From the NCBI GenBank assembly GCA_902470895.1, contig CABRID010000004.1:1-49982 (forward strand): a stretch of 49,982 nucleotides of DNA, in the 5' to 3' direction. The translations under genes were made by a program, and so were the position numbers. The stretch comes from an uncultured Collinsella sp. GTDB taxonomy: Bacteria > Actinomycetota > Coriobacteriia > Coriobacteriales > Coriobacteriaceae. Under the pieces are notes generated by a model. That model saw only the letters and a list, made by a program, of their open reading frames with translations, was not told the DNA's origin and ran no database searches. Below are positions 21,910 through 29,678 of this stretch, one piece after another (positions within the stretch are counted from its first letter, which is position 1; every line of letters begins with the position of its first letter).

Positions 21910-23070
21910 ATGAAGATGGTCGAGTGGATCGTTCGTCGTGCGCAGGGCGACCGTGCGCGCGTGGGCACGTTGACGGGCATGGTGTGTATTCTCGCTAATG
22001 TTGCGCTTTGTGCTGCGAAGGGCGCAATTGGTGTGCTGTCGGGATCGGTTTCGATTGTGGCGGATGCCATGAACAACCTGTCCGATGCCAGCTCGAATAT
22101 CGTGAGCGTGCTGGGCTTTAAGCTGGCGAGCAAGCCGGCGGACCCCGAGCATCCTTACGGACATGGCCGCTACGAGTATCTCTCGGGTCTGGTCGTGGCG
22201 GCGCTCGTGCTGCTGATCGGCGTTGAGCTGGTGAAGTCCTCGGTTGAGCGCATCATCCACCCCGAACCTGTCGAGTTCTCGCTTGCCCTGGTGGCAGTTC
22301 TAGTGCTTTCGATGGTCGTAAAGCTCTGGATGGCGGCCCTCAACCAAAAGCTCGGCGATCGCATTGAGTCCGAGACGCTGCATGCGACCGCGCAGGATTC
22401 CAAGAACGATGTCCTTGCCACAGGCGCCGTGCTGGCATGTGCGATTGTTTCGCAGGTGACGCACATCAATCTTGACGCATGGGTCGGCCTTGCCGTTGGC
22501 GCCTATATTGGCTGGAGCGGTTTTGAACTCATCCAGGATACGGTGAGCCCACTTTTGGGTCAGGCGCCCGATCCTAAGCTGGTCAAGCACATTCGAGACA
22601 AGATCATGAGCTACCCCGGCGTTTTGGGCGTTCACGATCTGATGGTTCACGACTACGGCCCGGGCAGGAAGTTCGCAAGCGCTCACGCTGAGATGGCAGC
22701 CGAGGCCAGCCCGATGGAAAGTCACGACACGCTCGATAACATCGAGCAGTCGTTTAGGGACGAGGACGGCATGATCGTCACGCTTCACTACGACCCCATC
22801 GTGACCGACGATCCAAAGGTGGCGAGCATGCGCTTGCGCATTCACGTCATGGCCCAGGAGATCGATAGCCGCCTCTCGATTCATGACCTGCGCTGCGTGC
22901 CGGGTCCTACGCACACCAACGTGATCTTTGACTGCGTGCGTCCCTCGGATCTGCAGATGAGTGCCGAAGACGTAAAGCACGCGCTGGCACAACGGGTCGA
23001 ATCGGAATATCCCAAGTCGATTGCCAAGATTACGATCGACGAAGACTACGTAGGACATACCCACGAGTAA
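21910..23070 (+). CDS. Cation diffusion facilitator family transporter
   Basis: This 386-residue membrane protein probably exports divalent metal (Zn, Fe or Mn) in exchange for protons. Six hydrophobic segments are followed by a cytoplasmic domain of about 180 residues. Metal-site motifs are visible: DAMNNLSDA in the second segment, HPYGHGRYEY after it, and HATAQDSKND in the fifth, giving the HD-DD pattern. The cytoplasmic domain is larger than in E. coli FieF. Metal preference cannot be decided from this. The histidine phosphatase gene follows after 39 nt and may share its transcript. Confidence 0.9.
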   Translation: MKMVEWIVRRAQGDRARVGTLTGMVCILANVALCAAKGAIGVLSGSVSIVADAMNNLSDASSNIVSVLGFKLASKPADPEHPYGHGRYEYLSGLVVAALVLLIGVELVKSSVERIIHPEPVEFSLALVAVLVLSMVVKLWMAALNQKLGDRIESETLHATAQDSKNDVLATGAVLACAIVSQVTHINLDAWVGLAVGAYIGWSGFELIQDTVSPLLGQAPDPKLVKHIRDKIMSYPGVLGVHDLMVHDYGPGRKFASAHAEMAAEASPMESHDTLDNIEQSFRDEDGMIVTLHYDPIVTDDPKVASMRLRIHVMAQEIDSRLSIHDLRCVPGPTHTNVIFDCVRPSDLQMSAEDVKHALAQRVESEYPKSIAKITIDEDYVGHTHE

Positions 23071-23109
23071 GGCTGTGCCGGCAAAGCAGGTTATGCAGAA
23101 GGGGAGAGC

Positions 23110-23736
23110 ATGAAGAAGCTGTATCTACTCCGCCACGGCCAGACGGAGTTCAACGTCAAAAAGCTGGTCCAGGGCCGCTGCGATTCACCGCTCACCGACT
23201 TAGGCCGTCAGCAAGCCGGGATGGCAGCCGCATGGCTCAAAGCCCACGGCGTCGTTCCCGACAGAGTGGTCTCATCACCCTTAGGCCGAGCCATGGACAC
23301 GGCAAGTCTCGTCGCATGCGAGCTCCTCGGCCCGGACGCAGCAGCCGAGCCCTGCGAAGGCATTATCGAGCGCTGCTACGGCACCTTCGAAGAAGGCCCG
23401 CACGGCGCGCTGCCCACCGACGTCTGGGATCCGGGCGAGGATCTGGTCCCCTTCGGAGGAGAAGGAAGCCGCGCACTGCAAGAACGCATGGTAGGCACCC
23501 TCACTAATCTCATGGACTCCGAGGACACCGAAACCCTCCTAGCAGTAAGCCACGGCAGCGCCAGCCGCCAATTCATCAAGGCTGCAGCCCCAGAGGGCTT
23601 CGAGCTCCCAGCAAAACTCCCCAACTGCGCCATCATGATCTTCGATTTCGATGAGGCAAAGCCACAAGCAGAAGGCGAGCCTCATCAATGTAAGTTCACC
23701 CTCCAGCAAATAGTGGACCCCCAACAAAGTCATTAG
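23110..23736 (+). CDS. Histidine phosphatase family protein
   Basis: This 208-residue cytoplasmic protein belongs to the phosphoglycerate mutase-like branch of histidine phosphatases. It begins MKKLYLLRHGQTEFN with the catalytic His9 of the RHG motif. It also has the arginine in SSPLGRAMDTA, the acidic general acid region IIERCYGTFEEG, and the second histidine in AVSHGSASR. The substrate could be a sugar phosphate or nucleotide; these proteins are often annotated as phosphoglycerate mutases without support. An AGGGGAGAG ribosome site precedes the ATG. The fold-back element begins 35 nt after its stop. Confidence 0.88.
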   Translation: MKKLYLLRHGQTEFNVKKLVQGRCDSPLTDLGRQQAGMAAAWLKAHGVVPDRVVSSPLGRAMDTASLVACELLGPDAAAEPCEGIIERCYGTFEEGPHGALPTDVWDPGEDLVPFGGEGSRALQERMVGTLTNLMDSEDTETLLAVSHGSASRQFIKAAAPEGFELPAKLPNCAIMIFDFDEAKPQAEGEPHQCKFTLQQIVDPQQSH

Positions 23737-23771
23737 TCTGAGCGAGCAGAGTTAAGCAGACATCAACGTGG

Positions 23772-23936
23772 CGTTCCCAGTGTGCGGCGGAGGGGGCGGG
23801 CCTGAGACATATTAAGGTTGTCGCGAGTTCCGCACGAACAGGAGAGCACTTAATGTGCTCTCCGTCGTGAGCAGGACTGTAGAGCAGCAACCTTAATATG
23901 TCTCAGGCCCGCCCCCTCCGCCGCACACTGGGAACG
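23772..23936. repeat. Fold-back element, copy 2 (48-bp arms, 69-nt core)
   Basis: Positions 23772-23819 are perfectly complementary to 23889-23936 (48 bp), and a further CGTGG/CCACG pairing continues outside with a 2-nt bulge. The enclosed core, 23820-23888, is 69 nt and matches the core of copy 1 at 63 of 69 positions. The arms share little with copy 1 except a TTAAGnTT next to the core. It lies 260 nt upstream of the S10 operon. It may be a structured RNA, a mobile element or both. It accounts for much of the 459-nt gene-free stretch 23737-24195. Confidence 0.85.
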
Positions 23937-23985
23937 TGCCACGCACTTTACCTGCGTAAACAATGTGAGTGAAATATGAATCTCG

Positions 23986-24011
23986 ATGGATACGCCCGCA
24001 GCCGTGTATAC
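23986..24011 (+). promoter_or_regulatory. Shared promoter-like motif, S10 operon copy
   Basis: This 26-bp block (ATGGATACGCCCG, then CCGTGTATAC) matches 25851-25876 upstream of rplB at 23 of 26 positions. TATACT at 24007-24012 could be a -10 box, but no good -35 is present, so an activator or a leader function is also possible. Confidence 0.5.
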
Positions 24012-24123
24012 TAAACAGCTGTGTGAAACCAGGGGAGTATTCTGGCTGGACAAAATGCCTGCTTAATAGGGTTGTCAGGTAGTCCGGGCGAAATACAAGG
24101 CTGGGGAGCACGTCGTGTAAGTA

Positions 24124-24175
24124 GTGGTCCTCTAGGGGCGTACGCTCGGTGGTGTACGCATTGTCCCAAGACCAC
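24124..24175 (+). promoter_or_regulatory. Predicted leader hairpin before rplC
   Basis: GTGGTC (24124-24129) can pair with GACCAC (24170-24175), enclosing a GCGTAC/GTACGC stem (24138-24143 with 24154-24159). It lies 20 nt upstream of rplC in a leader of about 180 nt. Ribosomal protein leaders often bind their own product, but no known leader class is recognised here. Confidence 0.4.
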
Positions 24176-24195
24176 GCGAGAGTTGGGATCATATC

Positions 24196-24816
24196 TTGAT
24201 CAGCATGATTCTCGGCCGCAAGATTGGCATGACCCAGGTTTGGGACGAGGACGACAACGTCGTTCCCGTCACGGTCATCCAGGCTGGCCCCTGCGCTGTC
24301 TCGCAGGTTAAAACTCAGGCAACCGACGGCTATGACGCCGTCCAGATCGGTTTCGGCGACATCAAGGCCAAGAACGTGAACAAGCCCATGGCTGGTCACT
24401 TCGCCAAGGCTGGCGTCGAGCCTGTCCGCTTCCTTCGTGAGGTCCGCGTCGAGAACGGCGAGGAGCACAAGGTCGGCGAGGTCGTCACCGTCGCTGATTT
24501 CGCTGATGTCGAGAAGGTCGACGTCATCGGTACCTCCAAGGGTAAGGGCTTCCAGGGTCGCATCAAGCGCTGGGGTCAGCGCCGCGGTCCTATGACGCAT
24601 GGTTCTCACTTCCAGCGTCACCCCGGTTCTATCGGTCAGTGCGCCTATCCTGCGCGCGTCCTCAAGGGCGTCAAGATGGCCGGTCACATGGGTAACGAGC
24701 GCGTTACCGTCAAGAACCTTTCCGTTGTCCGCATCGATGCCGAGCAGAACCTCATCTTGGTCAAGGGCGCTGTCCCGGGTGCCAAGAATGGTCTCGTCGC
24801 CATCCGTATGGCCTAA
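24196..24816 (+). CDS. rplC: 50S ribosomal protein L3
   Basis: L3 is a primary 23S rRNA-binding protein near the peptidyl transferase centre. The 206-residue protein has the family start ILGRKIGMTQVW and the central loop segment GKGFQGRIKRWG. That is followed by RGPMTHGSHFQRHPGSIG, which contains the conserved glutamine-rich loop. TTG 24196 is preferred as start because GTTGGGA lies about 7 nt upstream; the in-frame ATG at 24205 would be 16 nt away. It is the first gene of the S10 operon here, since rpsJ is elsewhere. Confidence 0.96.
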   Translation: MISMILGRKIGMTQVWDEDDNVVPVTVIQAGPCAVSQVKTQATDGYDAVQIGFGDIKAKNVNKPMAGHFAKAGVEPVRFLREVRVENGEEHKVGEVVTVADFADVEKVDVIGTSKGKGFQGRIKRWGQRRGPMTHGSHFQRHPGSIGQCAYPARVLKGVKMAGHMGNERVTVKNLSVVRIDAEQNLILVKGAVPGAKNGLVAIRMA

Positions 24817-24862
24817 GGGCCCAGCCCATTTAGCCCAGCGTCATACCAAGGAGAACACTTAA

Positions 24863-25489
24863 ATGGCAAAGTTTGAAGTAAAGAACAGCGAGGGCAAGAA
24901 GGTCGCCGAGGCCGAGCTCGCCGCTGAGGTGTACGGCATCGAGCCGAACATCCACGTTATGCACCACATCGTCAAGTGCCAGATGGCCTCTTGGCGTCAG
25001 GGCACCCAGTCCGCTAAGGGCCGCTCTGAGGTTTCCGGTGGCGGCAAGAAGCCTTGGCGTCAGAAGGGCACCGGCCGTGCCCGCCAGGGTTCCATCCGTG
25101 CTGCCCAGTGGCGTCACGGTGGCGTTGTCTTCGCCCCCAAGCCCCGTTCCTACGCTAAGCGTATGAACAACAAGGAGGTCAAGCTGGCTATGCGCTCCGC
25201 GCTGTCCGCCAAGCTGGCCGATGGCGAGCTCGTGCTCGTCGACGACTACAGCTTCGAGAAGCCTTCCACCAAGGCTGCCGTCGCCATGCTCAAGGCTCTC
25301 GGCCTTGAGGGCAAGCGTCTGACCATCATCGTTCGCGATGAGGACGTCAACGCCTACCTGTCGTTCCGCAACATTCCCAAGACGTTCATCATCACCGCTG
25401 ACGAGGCCAACACCTACGATCTCGTCAACAACAACGCCGTGCTGATGCCCGCCGACATCGCCGCTCACTTCGGGGAGGTGCTTGCATAA
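24863..25489 (+). CDS. rplD: 50S ribosomal protein L4
   Basis: L4 binds 23S rRNA and lines the peptide exit tunnel; in E. coli it also represses its own operon. The 208-residue protein shows the tunnel loop region KGRSEVSGGGKKPWRQKGTG and RARQGSIRAAQWRHGGVVF. AAGGAG precedes the ATG at 24863. Its stop is directly followed by the rplW ATG, so the two are coupled. Confidence 0.97.
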   Translation: MAKFEVKNSEGKKVAEAELAAEVYGIEPNIHVMHHIVKCQMASWRQGTQSAKGRSEVSGGGKKPWRQKGTGRARQGSIRAAQWRHGGVVFAPKPRSYAKRMNNKEVKLAMRSALSAKLADGELVLVDDYSFEKPSTKAAVAMLKALGLEGKRLTIIVRDEDVNAYLSFRNIPKTFIITADEANTYDLVNNNAVLMPADIAAHFGEVLA

Positions 25490-25777
25490 ATGACCGCCCA
25501 CGAGATCATCATCCGTCCGATCGTGTCCGAGCGTTCCTTCTCCGGCATGGAGCTGAACAAGTACACGTTCGAGGTCGCCAAGGATGCTAACAAGTATCAG
25601 ATCAAGGACGCTGTCGAGGAGATCTTCGGCGTCAAGGTCGTTCGCGTGAACACCCTGACGGTCAAGCCCAAGACCAAGCGCGTGCGCTATGTCGCCGGCA
25701 AGACCCGTTCTTGGAAGAAGGCCATCGTCACGCTGGCCGAGGGCGACACCATCGAGGTCTTTGGCAACCAGGCCTAA
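25490..25777 (+). CDS. rplW: 50S ribosomal protein L23
   Basis: L23 sits at the exit of the peptide tunnel and is the docking site for trigger factor and SRP. The 95-residue length is normal. Family features are the early IIRPIVSERSF segment, the Lys-rich loop TVKPKTKRVRY and a final EVF. It starts at the base after the rplD stop. A 179-nt gap with a hairpin and a promoter-like motif then precedes rplB, which is unusual inside the S10 operon. Confidence 0.97.
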   Translation: MTAHEIIIRPIVSERSFSGMELNKYTFEVAKDANKYQIKDAVEEIFGVKVVRVNTLTVKPKTKRVRYVAGKTRSWKKAIVTLAEGDTIEVFGNQA

Positions 25778-25795
25778 GACTCGCTGCTGTTGAGT

Positions 25796-25831
25796 GAGCT
25801 CATGCCTCCCAAATAGGGGAGGCGGGAGCTC
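25796..25831 (+). promoter_or_regulatory. Intercistronic hairpin between rplW and rplB
   Basis: GAGCTC (25796-25801) pairs with GAGCTC (25826-25831), and GCCTCCC (25804-25810) with GGGAGGC (25817-25823). Only a weak GGTTTTGG follows, so it is more likely an attenuator or mRNA-processing structure than a strong terminator. Confidence 0.55.
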
Positions 25832-25850
25832 AAGGTTTTGGGCGTATTAA

Positions 25851-25876
25851 ATGGACACGCCCGGAACCGTGTATAC
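25851..25876 (+). promoter_or_regulatory. Shared promoter-like motif, rplB copy
   Basis: This block is 23/26 identical to 23986-24011 upstream of rplC and ends 80 nt before the rplB ATG. A second entry point for transcription at rplB would fit. Confidence 0.5.
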
Positions 25877-25956
25877 GTCCGGTGTCGTCGCACCCGAGGC
25901 AGAACCTCGAATCCCTGTCTGCGATGGCTAACGGATTCCTATTGAAAGGGATTGTA

Positions 25957-26787
25957 ATGGCTGTAAAGCACCTTAAGCCGACCTCCGCTGGTAGGCGTTG
26001 GCAGACGATCTCCGACTTCTCCGAGATCACCTGCACCAAGCCCGAGAAGTCTCTTCTCGAGCCCCTGCCCAAGAAGGCCGGTCGTAACAACAACGGCCGC
26101 ATCACCACCCGCCACCAGGGCGGCGGCGTGAAGCGTCGTTACCGTGTGATCGACTTCAAGCGCAACAAGGACGGCGTGCCCGCCAAGGTTGCCACGATCG
26201 AGTACGATCCGAACCGTTCCGCTCGCATCGCTCTGCTGCACTACGCTGACGGTGAGAAGCGCTACATCCTGGCCCCCAAGGGCCTCGAGGTCGGTCAGAC
26301 CATCATGTCCGGTTCTGACGCCGACATCAAGCCGGGCAACGCTCTGCCCCTCGCTGACATCCCCGTCGGTACGCTCATCCACGCCGTTGAGTTCCAGCCG
26401 GGCAAGGGCGCTGCTATCGCCCGTTCCGCCGGTAACTCCTGCCAGCTGATGGGTAAGGAGGGCAAGTACGCCATCGTCCGTATGCCTTCCTCCGAGATGC
26501 GCCGCATCCTCGTTACCTGCCGCGCCACCGTCGGTGAGGTCGGCAACGCCGATCACTCCAACATCGTCATCGGCAAGGCCGGCCGTAAGCGTCACATGAA
26601 CGTGCGCCCGACCGTCCGCGGTACCGTCATGAACCCTGTCGACCACCCGCACGGCGGTGGCGAGGGCAAGAACCACACCTCTGGTCGTCCCTCTGTTACC
26701 CCCTGGGGTAAGCCGACGAAGGGCCTTCGTACGCGCAAGAAGAAGAAGGTCTCGAACCAGCACATCATTCGTCGCCGTAAGAAGTAA
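25957..26787 (+). CDS. rplB: 50S ribosomal protein L2
   Basis: L2 is a highly conserved 23S rRNA-binding protein needed for subunit association and peptidyl transferase activity. From ATG 25957 it is 276 residues, the standard length. Signatures are NNNGRITTRHQGGGVKRRYR, EYDPNRSARIAL and the C-terminal NPVDHPHGGGEGK with the conserved histidine. GAAAGGG lies 6 nt upstream of this ATG. The frame is open upstream to 25882, but that part lacks a ribosome binding site and family similarity. Confidence 0.98.
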   Translation: MAVKHLKPTSAGRRWQTISDFSEITCTKPEKSLLEPLPKKAGRNNNGRITTRHQGGGVKRRYRVIDFKRNKDGVPAKVATIEYDPNRSARIALLHYADGEKRYILAPKGLEVGQTIMSGSDADIKPGNALPLADIPVGTLIHAVEFQPGKGAAIARSAGNSCQLMGKEGKYAIVRMPSSEMRRILVTCRATVGEVGNADHSNIVIGKAGRKRHMNVRPTVRGTVMNPVDHPHGGGEGKNHTSGRPSVTPWGKPTKGLRTRKKKKVSNQHIIRRRKK

Positions 26788-26819
26788 TTTCGGATACCGA
26801 GTTTTAGGAGAAAGCACTT

Positions 26820-27080
26820 ATGAGCAGAAGTCTCAAAAAGGGCCCGTTCGTGGAGACTCGCCTTCTCTCGCGTATCACCGCGATGAACGAGGCTGGCAAG
26901 AAGGACGTCGTGAAGACCTGGTCCCGCGCGTCCACCATCTTCCCCGAGATGGTTGGTCACACCATCGCCGTCCACGACGGCCGCAAGCATGTGCCCGTGT
27001 ATGTTACCGAGTCCATGGTTGGTCACAAGCTCGGCGAGTTCGCGCCGACTCGTACGTTCCGTGGCCACAAGGCCAAATAG
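26820..27080 (+). CDS. rpsS: 30S ribosomal protein S19
   Basis: S19 is a 30S head protein that contacts S13 and the 50S subunit. The 86-residue length is slightly short of the usual 91-93 but complete. Family features are MSRSLKKGPFVE at the start, WSRASTIFPEMVGHTIAVHD in the centre, and MVGHKLGEFAPTRTFRGH at the end. Its ATG follows AGGAG. rplV follows after 14 nt. Confidence 0.98.
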   Translation: MSRSLKKGPFVETRLLSRITAMNEAGKKDVVKTWSRASTIFPEMVGHTIAVHDGRKHVPVYVTESMVGHKLGEFAPTRTFRGHKAK

Positions 27081-27094
27081 GGGGTTAACCGTAA

Positions 27095-27466
27095 ATGGCA
27101 ACTAAGTCTATTGAAACTGAGGCCACCGAGGTTCGCGCCGTCGCTAAGTACGTGCGTGTTTCCCCCAGCAAGGCCCGCCTGGTGGTCGATCTGATCCGCC
27201 GCAAGCCTGTCGCTCAGGCCTTCGACATCCTCCACTTCTGCGACCGCGCCGTCGCCGTGGATGTCGAGAAGGTTCTCCGTTCCGCCGTTGCGAACGCCGA
27301 GAACAACAACGGTCTGCGTGCCGACAACCTGGTTGTCGCCGCTGCCTATGTTGACGAGGGTCCGACGCTTAAGCGCATCCGTCCCCGCGCCAAGGGTTCC
27401 GCTTCTCGCATTCTGAAGCGTACTTCCCACATCACCGTCGTCGTTGCTCCTCGAAAGGAGGCGTAA
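27095..27466 (+). CDS. rplV: 50S ribosomal protein L22
   Basis: L22 lines the peptide exit tunnel; its beta-hairpin is a site of macrolide resistance changes. The 123-residue protein shows YVRVSPSKARLVVDLIRRKP, NAENNNGLRADNL and the tunnel hairpin region GPTLKRIRPRAKGSASRI. No deletion is visible in the hairpin. It lies between rpsS and rpsC in the normal order, 6 nt before rpsC. Confidence 0.98.
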   Translation: MATKSIETEATEVRAVAKYVRVSPSKARLVVDLIRRKPVAQAFDILHFCDRAVAVDVEKVLRSAVANAENNNGLRADNLVVAAAYVDEGPTLKRIRPRAKGSASRILKRTSHITVVVAPRKEA

Positions 27467-27472
27467 AGCTGT

Positions 27473-28183
27473 ATGGGTCAGAAAGTCTACCCCACCGGCT
27501 TCCGTCTTGGCATCACCGAGAACTGGCGCTCCCGCTGGTTCGCAGAGAAGGATTACGCTAAGACCCTCGGTAACGATCTCGAGATCCGCAAGTACCTCGA
27601 GAAGCGTCTTTCCCGCGCAGCTGTCTCCCGCGTCGAGATCGAGCGCGCTGGCGACAAGGTGAAGGTCATTATCCTCACCGCTCGCCCCGGCGTTGTCATC
27701 GGTAAGAAGGGTGCCGAGATCGATACCCTCCGCACCGAGCTCGAGAAGGTCGCTGGCGTCTCCAAGGGCCAGCTCTCCGTCGACGTTGTCGAGATCAAGC
27801 GCCCCGAGCTCGACGCCAACCTCGTTGCTCAGTCTATCGCCGAGCAGCTCGAGGGCCGCGTTGCCTTCCGTCGCGCTATGCGCAAGGCTGTCCAGTCCGC
27901 CCGCAAGGCCGGCGCTAAGGGCATCCGTATCCAGTGCTCCGGTCGTCTCGGCGGTGCCGAGATGGGCCGTCGTGAGTGGTACCGCGAGGGTCGCGTGCCT
28001 CTGCACACCCTCCGTGCCAAGATCGACTACGGCACGGCTGTCGCCAACACCACCATGGGCGCTTGCGGCGTGAAGGTCTGGATTTACCTGGGCGAGAAGC
28101 TCCCGGGCCAGCCTGTTCCCAACCCTGCACTCGAGGGCTCTTCCCGTCCTCGTCGTCGTAACTCCGAGAGGAGGGGTCAGTAG
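27473..28183 (+). CDS. rpsC: 30S ribosomal protein S3
   Basis: S3 forms part of the mRNA entry site and has helicase-related function. The 236-residue protein has an N-terminal MGQKVYPTGFRLG, a KH domain with VIGKKGAEIDTL (the GxxG loop) and a C-terminal domain with GRLGGAEMGRREWYREG and the final Lys/Arg-rich tail. Its stop shares one base with the rplP GTG start. Confidence 0.98.
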   Translation: MGQKVYPTGFRLGITENWRSRWFAEKDYAKTLGNDLEIRKYLEKRLSRAAVSRVEIERAGDKVKVIILTARPGVVIGKKGAEIDTLRTELEKVAGVSKGQLSVDVVEIKRPELDANLVAQSIAEQLEGRVAFRRAMRKAVQSARKAGAKGIRIQCSGRLGGAEMGRREWYREGRVPLHTLRAKIDYGTAVANTTMGACGVKVWIYLGEKLPGQPVPNPALEGSSRPRRRNSERRGQ

Positions 28184-28686
28184 TGCTTGCCCCTAAGCGT
28201 ATTCTTCACCGCAAGGTGCAGCGTGGCTCCATGAAGGGCCAGGCCAAGGGTAATACCGAGCTGCATTTCGGCGAGTTTGGTATCCAGGCCCTCGAGGCCC
28301 ATTGGATCACCAACCGTCAGATCGAGGCCGCTCGTATTGCCATGACCCGCTACATGAAGCGTGGCGGTCGTGTCTACATCACGATCTTCCCCGATAAGCC
28401 CATCACCAAGAAGCCTGCCGAGACTCGCATGGGTTCTGGTAAGGGTAACCCCGAGGAGTGGGTGGCCGTCGTCAAGCCCGGCCGCATCATGTTCGAGGTC
28501 AAGGGTGTTCCCGAGGAGGTCGCTCGCGAGGCTCTGCGTCTTGCGCAGCACAAGCTCCCCATCAAGACCAAGATTGTTGCTGCCAAGAACGCTGAGCAGC
28601 GCATCGAGAAGGAGATGGCTGAGGAGGCCGCTCTCGAGGCCAAGTGGGCTGCTGAGGACGCCGCCGCCGCCAAGGAGGAAAACTAA
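28183..28686 (+). CDS. rplP: 50S ribosomal protein L16, extended C-terminus
   Basis: L16 helps position the aminoacyl-tRNA near the peptidyl transferase centre. The GTG start at 28183 overlaps the rpsC stop by one base, behind GAGGAGGGG. The core is typical: MLAPKRILHRKVQRGSMKG, ALEAHWITNRQIEAARIAM and GSGKGNPEEWVAVVKPG. The 167-residue length exceeds the usual 137-144 because of an Ala/Glu/Lys-rich, probably helical tail (about 142-167). Its stop overlaps the rpmC ATG by one base. Confidence 0.97.
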   Translation: MLAPKRILHRKVQRGSMKGQAKGNTELHFGEFGIQALEAHWITNRQIEAARIAMTRYMKRGGRVYITIFPDKPITKKPAETRMGSGKGNPEEWVAVVKPGRIMFEVKGVPEEVAREALRLAQHKLPIKTKIVAAKNAEQRIEKEMAEEAALEAKWAAEDAAAAKEEN

Positions 28687-28901
28687 TGAAGCCCGCAGAG
28701 ATTCGTGAGCTCTCGGACGCTCAGCTCGTTGAGAAGCTGAAGGAAATGCGCGCCGAGCTCTTTAACCTTCGTTTCCAGATGGCCACCAGCCAGCTGGACA
28801 ACACCGCTCGCGTCAACACCGTGAAGAAGGACATCGCTCGCGTCCTCACGGAGCAGCGCGCCCGCGAGATCGCAGCGGAGAAGTCCGCTGTCGCCGAGTA
28901 G
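28686..28901 (+). CDS. rpmC: 50S ribosomal protein L29
   Basis: L29 is a small helical protein near the tunnel exit beside L23. The 71-residue protein shows the family pattern IRELSDAQLVEKLKEMRAEL, FNLRFQMATSQLDN and a final ARVLTEQRAREI. It overlaps the rplP stop by one base. rpsQ follows after 16 nt. Confidence 0.97.
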   Translation: MKPAEIRELSDAQLVEKLKEMRAELFNLRFQMATSQLDNTARVNTVKKDIARVLTEQRAREIAAEKSAVAE

Positions 28902-28917
28902 GACCTAAGGAGAGAAC

Positions 28918-29178
28918 ATGACTGATTCGCGTAACTCGCGTAAGGTCCGTACGGGTGTCGTTACCTCCGTCTCCGGTGCCAAGACCATTGTTGTCACCAT
29001 CACCGAGCGCAAGCGTCACCCCAAGTACGGCAAGATGATGACCAGCTCCAAGAAGCTGCACGCTCACGACGAGGAGTGCACGGCTGGCGTGGGCGATACC
29101 GTCCGCGTTATGGAGACCCGTCCTATGTCCAAGATGAAGCGTTGGCGCCTCATCGAGGTCGTCGAGCGCGCTAAATAA
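28918..29178 (+). CDS. rpsQ: 30S ribosomal protein S17
   Basis: S17 is a primary 16S rRNA-binding OB-fold protein. The 86-residue length is normal. Family features are RKVRTGVVTSVSGAKTIVV, KRHPKYGK and RPMSKMKRWRLIEVVERAK. AAGGAGAG precedes the ATG. A 118-nt structured gap separates it from rplN. Confidence 0.97.
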   Translation: MTDSRNSRKVRTGVVTSVSGAKTIVVTITERKRHPKYGKMMTSSKKLHAHDEECTAGVGDTVRVMETRPMSKMKRWRLIEVVERAK

Positions 29179-29205
29179 GCAGTCGCTCTTACGACTTGTA
29201 CGTTT

Positions 29206-29271
29206 CCGAAGATGTGCGTATGCCTGGCTTGCATACCACGGGCCGTATAAAGGCTGCGCACCTCTCTTCGG
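29206..29271 (+). promoter_or_regulatory. Predicted leader structure before rplN
   Basis: CCGAAGA (29206-29212) pairs with TCTTCGG (29265-29271), GTGCG (29214-29218) with CGCAC (29257-29261), and an inner GTATGC/GCATAC stem forms at 29218-29236. The rplN ribosome binding site CGGAGGAA starts 10 nt downstream. A -10-like TATAAA is at 29246-29251 without a good -35. This fits the E. coli spc mRNA in broad position, where S8 binds, but rpsH is not in this operon. Confidence 0.5.
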
Positions 29272-29296
29272 TTCTTAGTTCGGAGGAACATCTACC

Positions 29297-29665
29297 ATGA
29301 TTCAGATGCAAACCATGCTGAACGTCGCCGACAACTCCGGCGCTCGCAAGATTCGCTGCATCAAGGTGCTTGGCGGTTCCAAGCGTCGTTATGCAGGCAT
29401 CGGCGATGTGTTCATCGGTGCTGTCCAGGAGGCTACCCCTGGCGCCAACGTCAAGAAGAAGGACGTTGTCCGTTGCGTCGTCGTTCGCACCGTTAAGGAG
29501 ATCCGCCGCAAGGATGGCTCCTACATTCGCTTTGATGAGAACGCCTGCGTTGTCATCAACAACGATGGTTCGCCCGTCGGCACCCGTATCTTCGGGCCCG
29601 TCGCTCGCGAGCTTCGTGACAAGAAGTACATGAAGATCGTCTCGCTCGCTCCCGAGACCCTGTAG
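29297..29665 (+). CDS. rplN: 50S ribosomal protein L14
   Basis: L14 is a 23S rRNA-binding protein at the subunit interface. The 122-residue length is the family standard. It begins MIQMQTMLNVADNSGARKI and has KVLGGSKRRYAGIGD, KKKDVVRCVVVRT and the final KIVSLAPETL. It starts behind CGGAGG after the structured gap, so the spc-type part of the operon may be separately regulated. Confidence 0.98.
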   Translation: MIQMQTMLNVADNSGARKIRCIKVLGGSKRRYAGIGDVFIGAVQEATPGANVKKKDVVRCVVVRTVKEIRRKDGSYIRFDENACVVINNDGSPVGTRIFGPVARELRDKKYMKIVSLAPETL

Positions 29666-29678
29666 TTAGGGGAGATAT

